Shown here one piece after another: positions 6,329-9,144 of a DNA stretch of 9,144 bases; the stretch's first letter is position 1, and every line of letters starts with the position of its first letter. Below the pieces are notes generated by a model. It had not been told where the DNA came from. It did no database searches and was given only the letters and a program-made list of their open reading frames with translations. Both the position numbers and the translations under genes were made by a program. The DNA comes from Burkholderiales bacterium (lineage in GTDB: Bacteria; Pseudomonadota; Gammaproteobacteria; Burkholderiales; Burkholderiaceae): NCBI GenBank assembly GCA_947447845.1, contig CANFNO010000074.1, forward strand, positions 1 through 9,144, in the 5' to 3' direction.

Positions 6329-6530
6329 AGGGTGTGCAACTGCAGCGTTTTTCTTGTTGTGGTACCCGTTTATACCGCGTGAAAAATCCCATACGTCGAG
6401 GAAATTTAAGCCGGACCTGTAAGAATAGATGCGCATGGCTGACTAAGATTTAGCCAGTGCGATGAATCCTGTAAATTCTTCGGATCTGGCAATTGCACAT
6501 TTTCAACTGAAACTAACCTAGGACTTCACT
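6329..6530. promoter_or_regulatory. Divergent control region between the sigma gene and bufA
   Basis: The 202-bp gap carries no credible gene. Leftward, TATAAA at 6374-6369 is a possible -10 for the sigma gene, giving a leader of about 34 nt. Toward bufA, CCTGTAA occurs twice on the plus strand (6416-6422 and 6468-6474). TGTAA resembles the GTAA core of some ECF -35 boxes. The second copy sits inside an imperfect dyad (6461-6481, GAtGAAT-N7-ATTCtTC). TTGCAC at 6493-6498 could instead be a housekeeping -35, with no good -10. No promoter here is certain. Confidence 0.4.
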
Positions 6531-6800
6531 ATGAAACAAGCCAACTTGATCGCCACAACCGCTACCGCCGTCATGCTGATGGCATTGGCATCGGTACCCG
6601 CTGCAGCTGCGGACAAAGAAAAATGCTTTGGAATTGCCAAGGCAGGTCAGAATGATTGCGCCAGTACGACAGGCGTCCATTCTTGCGCCGGGCAGTCGAA
6701 GGTAGATATGGACAAGTCGGAATGGAAATATGTCGCTGCAGGAACTTGCAAGGACCTGAAAGGTCTGACCGCGGATGAGGCAAAAAAGCTTAAGAGCTAA
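6531..6800 (+). CDS. bufA: DUF2282 bufferin-type RiPP precursor (secreted four-Cys peptide)
   Basis: This 89-residue precursor has a Sec-type signal peptide: a short basic start (MKQ), a hydrophobic core (about 6-22), and an AAAA cleavage region ending near residue 27. The mature part of about 62 residues has four cysteines, C32, C43, C52 and C73, in the DUF2282 pattern [22 protein letters not shown]. In the bufferins described from Caulobacter, as I recall, central cysteines are turned into thiooxazoles by a DUF692 enzyme and its DUF2063 partner, and the exported peptide sequesters copper. A TAGGA Shine-Dalgarno lies 7 nt before the ATG. It is the first gene of the operon, 21 bp before bufB. 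Modification and copper binding here are inferred by homology; the lack of an EGKCG motif separates it from EGKCG-bearing MNIO precursors. Confidence 0.88.
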   Translation: MKQANLIATTATAVMLMALASVPAAAADKEKCFGIAKAGQNDCASTTGVHSCAGQSKVDMDKSEWKYVAAGTCKDLKGLTADEAKKLKS

Positions 6801-6821
6801 GTCAAGGTTGTAGCCTCCATC

Positions 6822-7742
6822 ATGGTGCCAGACCTATTGCCGCCGGAGGAAAGTTCGCGCGGAAGGTCTATGGAAGTCGGCATTGGCTGGCGCCACCCTC
6901 ATTACGCAGAGCTTTTGGAAGAACGGCCGACGCTGGATTTTTTGGAAGTTCATTCCGAAAATTTCTTCGTGCAGGGTGGTGCCATGTTGGCGGTTTTAGA
7001 GCAAGGACGTAGTCGTTATCCCATTAGCCTTCACGGCGTGGGGTTGTCTCTGGGATCTGTCGCCGGACTTGATAGCTGGCACCTTGATCAACTTGCGAAT
7101 CTTGTGCAGCGCATAGATCCCGTTCGCGTTAGCGATCATGGCAGTTTTGCCCGTGGAATCATCAAAAGCGGCTTGGTTCATGCAGCCGATTTGCTTCCGA
7201 TTCCCTTCACCGTGGAGGCACTGGAAGTCCTGTGCGCTAACGTGCAGCGCGTTCAGGAGCGCCTGAAACGACGATTCATGGTTGAAAACCTGTCCGCCTA
7301 TTTGCAATGGCAGTGTTCACCCGAGAAAACCCTGGCGGAACCCGATTTTTTGAACACCCTGGCGAATCGTACCGGGTGCGCGCTGCTGGTGGATGTGAAC
7401 AATATTTACGTGAACGCATTAAATGCCCAACTGGGCGGGCACTGTGCCGATCCAATGGTTGATTGCAAAGATTGGCTAGACCAGATTCGCCCCGAAAGCG
7501 TGGGTGAGTTGCATCTTGCTGGTCATTGCAGGGTGAACGATGAGCATGGAGAAATTGTGATTGATGACCACGGTAGCCGTGTTTGTCCGCAGGTATGGGA
7601 GTTGTATCGGTATGCCATCAATCGGTTTGGAGCTGTGCCAACCTTGGTCGAGTGGGACACCGACCTTCCACCCCTGGAAACCTTAATTGACGAGGCCGCA
7701 CGAGCGCGCGCTATCGCCGAGCAAGTGCTGATGGTACGCTAA
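6822..7742 (+). CDS. bufB: DUF692 multinuclear non-heme iron oxidase (MNIO), bufferin-modifying
   Basis: The 306-residue protein belongs to the DUF692 (MbnB-like) TIM-barrel family, which uses two or three iron ions and O2 to rearrange cysteine side chains of peptide precursors. Likely metal-ligand segments are VHSENFF (43-49), LHGVG (70-74), VSDHGSF (103-109), VENLSAY (154-160), VDVNNIYVN (190-198), ELHLAGH (229-235), IDDHGSRV (247-254) and LVEWDTD (275-281). These spaced His, Glu, Asp and Asn residues are all intact, so it should be active. It should act in the cytosol on the BufA precursor. The start is uncertain: ATG 6822 lacks a clear Shine-Dalgarno, while ATG 6870 (290 residues, at [12 protein letters not shown]) has GGAAGG only 3 nt upstream. 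The longer form is given because I recall relatives with a similar N-terminal lead. Confidence 0.92.
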   Translation: MVPDLLPPEESSRGRSMEVGIGWRHPHYAELLEERPTLDFLEVHSENFFVQGGAMLAVLEQGRSRYPISLHGVGLSLGSVAGLDSWHLDQLANLVQRIDPVRVSDHGSFARGIIKSGLVHAADLLPIPFTVEALEVLCANVQRVQERLKRRFMVENLSAYLQWQCSPEKTLAEPDFLNTLANRTGCALLVDVNNIYVNALNAQLGGHCADPMVDCKDWLDQIRPESVGELHLAGHCRVNDEHGEIVIDDHGSRVCPQVWELYRYAINRFGAVPTLVEWDTDLPPLETLIDEAARARAIAEQVLMVR

Positions 7743-7773
7743 TGATTTCGGCGGCTGGGACGGAGGTTTTTCG

Positions 7774-8571
7774 ATGAACACGCTTGCCAACCAACAGCAA
7801 GCGTTGCTGGCTGCGTTGCTTGAATGGCCAGCGCAGCCTGCCATTCAGCATTTGAGCGGCTTCGTCCAGGGCGTTGGTGTTCCAGCCGAGCGTGGACTTA
7901 AGGTTTACCAGGCCAACGGCCACATGTTGGCAGAACGCGCTTTGCGCGCTGTGTATCCGGTGATTGAGCAAATGCTGGGTGAAGAAAGCTTTGCAGAATT
8001 GGCGCGTGCCTTCTGGCACGCTTCCCCGCCCGTGCAGGGTGACATCGCTGTGTGGGGCGGGCAACTTGCCGACTTCATCGGCCAGAGCGCTCAGTTACGC
8101 AATGAAGGCTATTTGCCGGATGTGGCCAAGGTTGAGTGGGCCTTGCATATTTGTGCCTTCGCGGCTGACCGTGACGCCGATCTCGCTACGCTTTCGCTTT
8201 TGACGACCGAAGACTCTCAAACGGTAGGGTTGGCGCTGGCGCCGGGCCTAGTCACCATTTCAAGTGTCTGGCCGCTTGCAACTTTGATGCTGGCACATTT
8301 GGAGCAAAACCCTTCGTTTGAAGAAGCTGGTCGACAGTTGCGCAATCCGGAGCCGCAGGGCGTGGTGGTATGGCGCACCGGTTTTCAGCCGCGATTGCGG
8401 CTAGCAATGCCCGGCGAGCTTACTTTGCTGGGTGAGCTACGCTCTGGCATCGCTTTGGAATGCGCGCTGGAAGCTGCTGTCGGACTTGATTTTTCGCAAT
8501 GGCTGCCGATGGCGGTACAGACCAGCTTGGTGCTCGGTGCTATTCACCTTCAGCGGCCAAGCGGCCCATGA
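7774..8571 (+). CDS. bufC: DUF2063 (HvfC/BufC-type) partner protein of the MNIO enzyme
   Basis: The 265-residue protein matches the DUF2063 family. The N-terminal helical domain (about 1-110) contains the family pattern GLKVYQANGHMLAERALRAVYPVIEQMLGEESFAELARAFWHASPP (41-86), followed by GDIAVWGGQLADFI (89-102) and the helix LPDVAKVEWALH (114-125). The C-terminal half is a predicted alpha/beta domain. DUF2063 proteins accompany DUF692 enzymes and are thought to recognise the precursor and present it to the active site (MbnC in methanobactin synthesis is a functional analogue). A good GGAGG (7762-7766) lies 7 nt before the ATG, and the gene begins 31 bp after bufB. The DoxX-like bufD that follows in some bufferin operons is absent: the next gene is amt on the opposite strand, 3 bp away. 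Confidence 0.87.
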   Translation: MNTLANQQQALLAALLEWPAQPAIQHLSGFVQGVGVPAERGLKVYQANGHMLAERALRAVYPVIEQMLGEESFAELARAFWHASPPVQGDIAVWGGQLADFIGQSAQLRNEGYLPDVAKVEWALHICAFAADRDADLATLSLLTTEDSQTVGLALAPGLVTISSVWPLATLMLAHLEQNPSFEEAGRQLRNPEPQGVVVWRTGFQPRLRLAMPGELTLLGELRSGIALECALEAAVGLDFSQWLPMAVQTSLVLGAIHLQRPSGP

Positions 8572-8574
8572 GAC

Positions 8575-9144
8575 TTACCAGTTGGCTTCGCGTTCCGGCG
8601 TGGCGCTGATCTTGTGAATCGATAGATCAGCGCCGTCATATTCTTCCTCTTGGCTTAGGCGCAATCCCACGCTGGCCTTGAGTAACCCGTAGACCACGAA
8701 GCCGCTGACCAGTGCCCATAGCACGCCCATGCCAGTGCCCACTAGCTGTGCGCCCATGCTTACGCCGCCCAATCCACCGAAGGTTTTGCTGCCAAAGATG
8801 CCAGCCGCAATGCCACCCCAGGTACCACAAAGTCCATGCAAAGGCCATACGCCCAGCACATCGTCAATCTTCCACTTGTTCTGCGTAAGCGTAAACATCA
8901 GTACAAAAATGGCGCCGGCCATGCAACCCACCACCAAAGCCCCCAGAGGGTGCATTAGGTCGGAGCCGGCGCATACCGCTACCAGGCCGGCCAACGGGCC
9001 GTTGTGCAGAAAGCCGGGATCGTTCTTGCCCAACACCAGAGCCACCAACGTGCCGCCCACCATGGCCATGAGTGAGTTCACTGCCACCAGGCCAGAAATC
9101 TTGTCCAGCGTTTGTGCGCTCATGACATTGAAGCCAAACCAGCC
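8575..9144 (-). CDS. amt: Ammonium transporter (Amt/MEP/Rh family), C-terminal part; N-terminus beyond window
   Basis: The frame is open from 9144 to the TAA at 8575, giving the last 189 residues; GWFGFNVMSAQ at the right edge is an internal Amt segment, not a start. The visible part holds about five membrane spans. DDVLGVWPLHGLCGTWGGIAAGIFG (94-118) contains H103, the counterpart of the second twin-histidine (H318 of AmtB) lining the pore. The C-terminal cytosolic tail RLSQEEEYDGADLSIHKISATPE contacts GlnK-type PII proteins in this family. The protein imports ammonium across the inner membrane. The gene converges on bufC. Whether glnK lies upstream cannot be seen. Confidence 0.93.
   Translation of the reverse strand, partial: GWFGFNVMSAQTLDKISGLVAVNSLMAMVGGTLVALVLGKNDPGFLHNGPLAGLVAVCAGSDLMHPLGALVVGCMAGAIFVLMFTLTQNKWKIDDVLGVWPLHGLCGTWGGIAAGIFGSKTFGGLGGVSMGAQLVGTGMGVLWALVSGFVVYGLLKASVGLRLSQEEEYDGADLSIHKISATPEREANW
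8602..8634 (+). terminator. Perfect 10-bp inverted repeat downstream of bufC, inside amt; possible buf terminator
   Basis: GGCGCTGATC (8602-8611) and GATCAGCGCC (8625-8634) pair completely around a 13-nt loop, 30 nt beyond the bufC stop. In the rightward transcript the stem is followed by a pyrimidine-rich but not pure-U stretch (about 8636-8653). It is also protein-coding sequence for the Amt tail on the other strand. A terminating or 3'-stabilising role for buf mRNA is inference. Confidence 0.45.

Noticed and set aside
6329..6436. Longer sigma factor starting at 6436
   Set aside because: The extra 36 residues show no sigma homology by eye and would cover a plausible -10 box; family members begin near the 6328 Met.
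9121..9123. ATG at 9123 as the start of the ammonium transporter
   Set aside because: The frame continues to the window edge with GWFGFNV, a conserved internal Amt segment, so this Met is internal.

Overview
The window looks like a chromosomal segment of a Gram-negative betaproteobacterium, most likely of the order Burkholderiales and perhaps Comamonadaceae. This is inferred from the moderately high GC, the lipopolysaccharide genes, and protein textures typical of that group (the Kef-type antiporter beside kdsD, the glycine-rich RRM protein, the DUF2282/DUF692/DUF2063 cluster). The taxonomic call is by eye and no search was run.

Left part (1-4776). A CPA2/Kef-type cation:proton antiporter with an RCK/KTN domain runs leftward and leaves the window at base 1. 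Divergent from it is an envelope operon. kdsD and kdsC act in the CMP-Kdo branch that supplies the inner core sugar of LPS. lptC is a bitopic inner-membrane component of the LPS export bridge. The first three genes overlap by one base (TGATG, then TAATG), so they are probably translationally coupled. A short-chain dehydrogenase follows where lptA and lptB would be expected.

Middle (4777-5564). A strong two-way terminator with a perfect 10-bp stem separates the SDR from a leftward gene for a 144-residue RRM protein with a long Gly/Arg/Tyr tail, partly built from a 48-bp tandem repeat. Its leader is about 130 nt, if the proposed promoter is right, and contains an inverted repeat that would hide its own Shine-Dalgarno sequence. 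This suggests thermal or autogenous control.

Right part (5565-8571). An ECF sigma factor and a 65-residue ZAS-type (HxxxCxxC) anti-sigma candidate are read leftward, overlapping at a GTGA junction. Divergent from them is a three-gene operon: a small exported four-Cys precursor (DUF2282), a DUF692/MNIO enzyme and a DUF2063 partner. This is the layout of a bufferin-type RiPP system, in which an iron enzyme and its partner modify cysteines of a secreted peptide that binds copper. The adjacent sigma/anti-sigma pair is the likely switch. It is the most interesting part of the window.

Right edge (8575-9144). The C-terminal 189 residues of an Amt ammonium transporter run leftward and end three bases from the end of bufC. 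A perfect 10-bp inverted repeat inside the amt 3' end could terminate the buf transcript.
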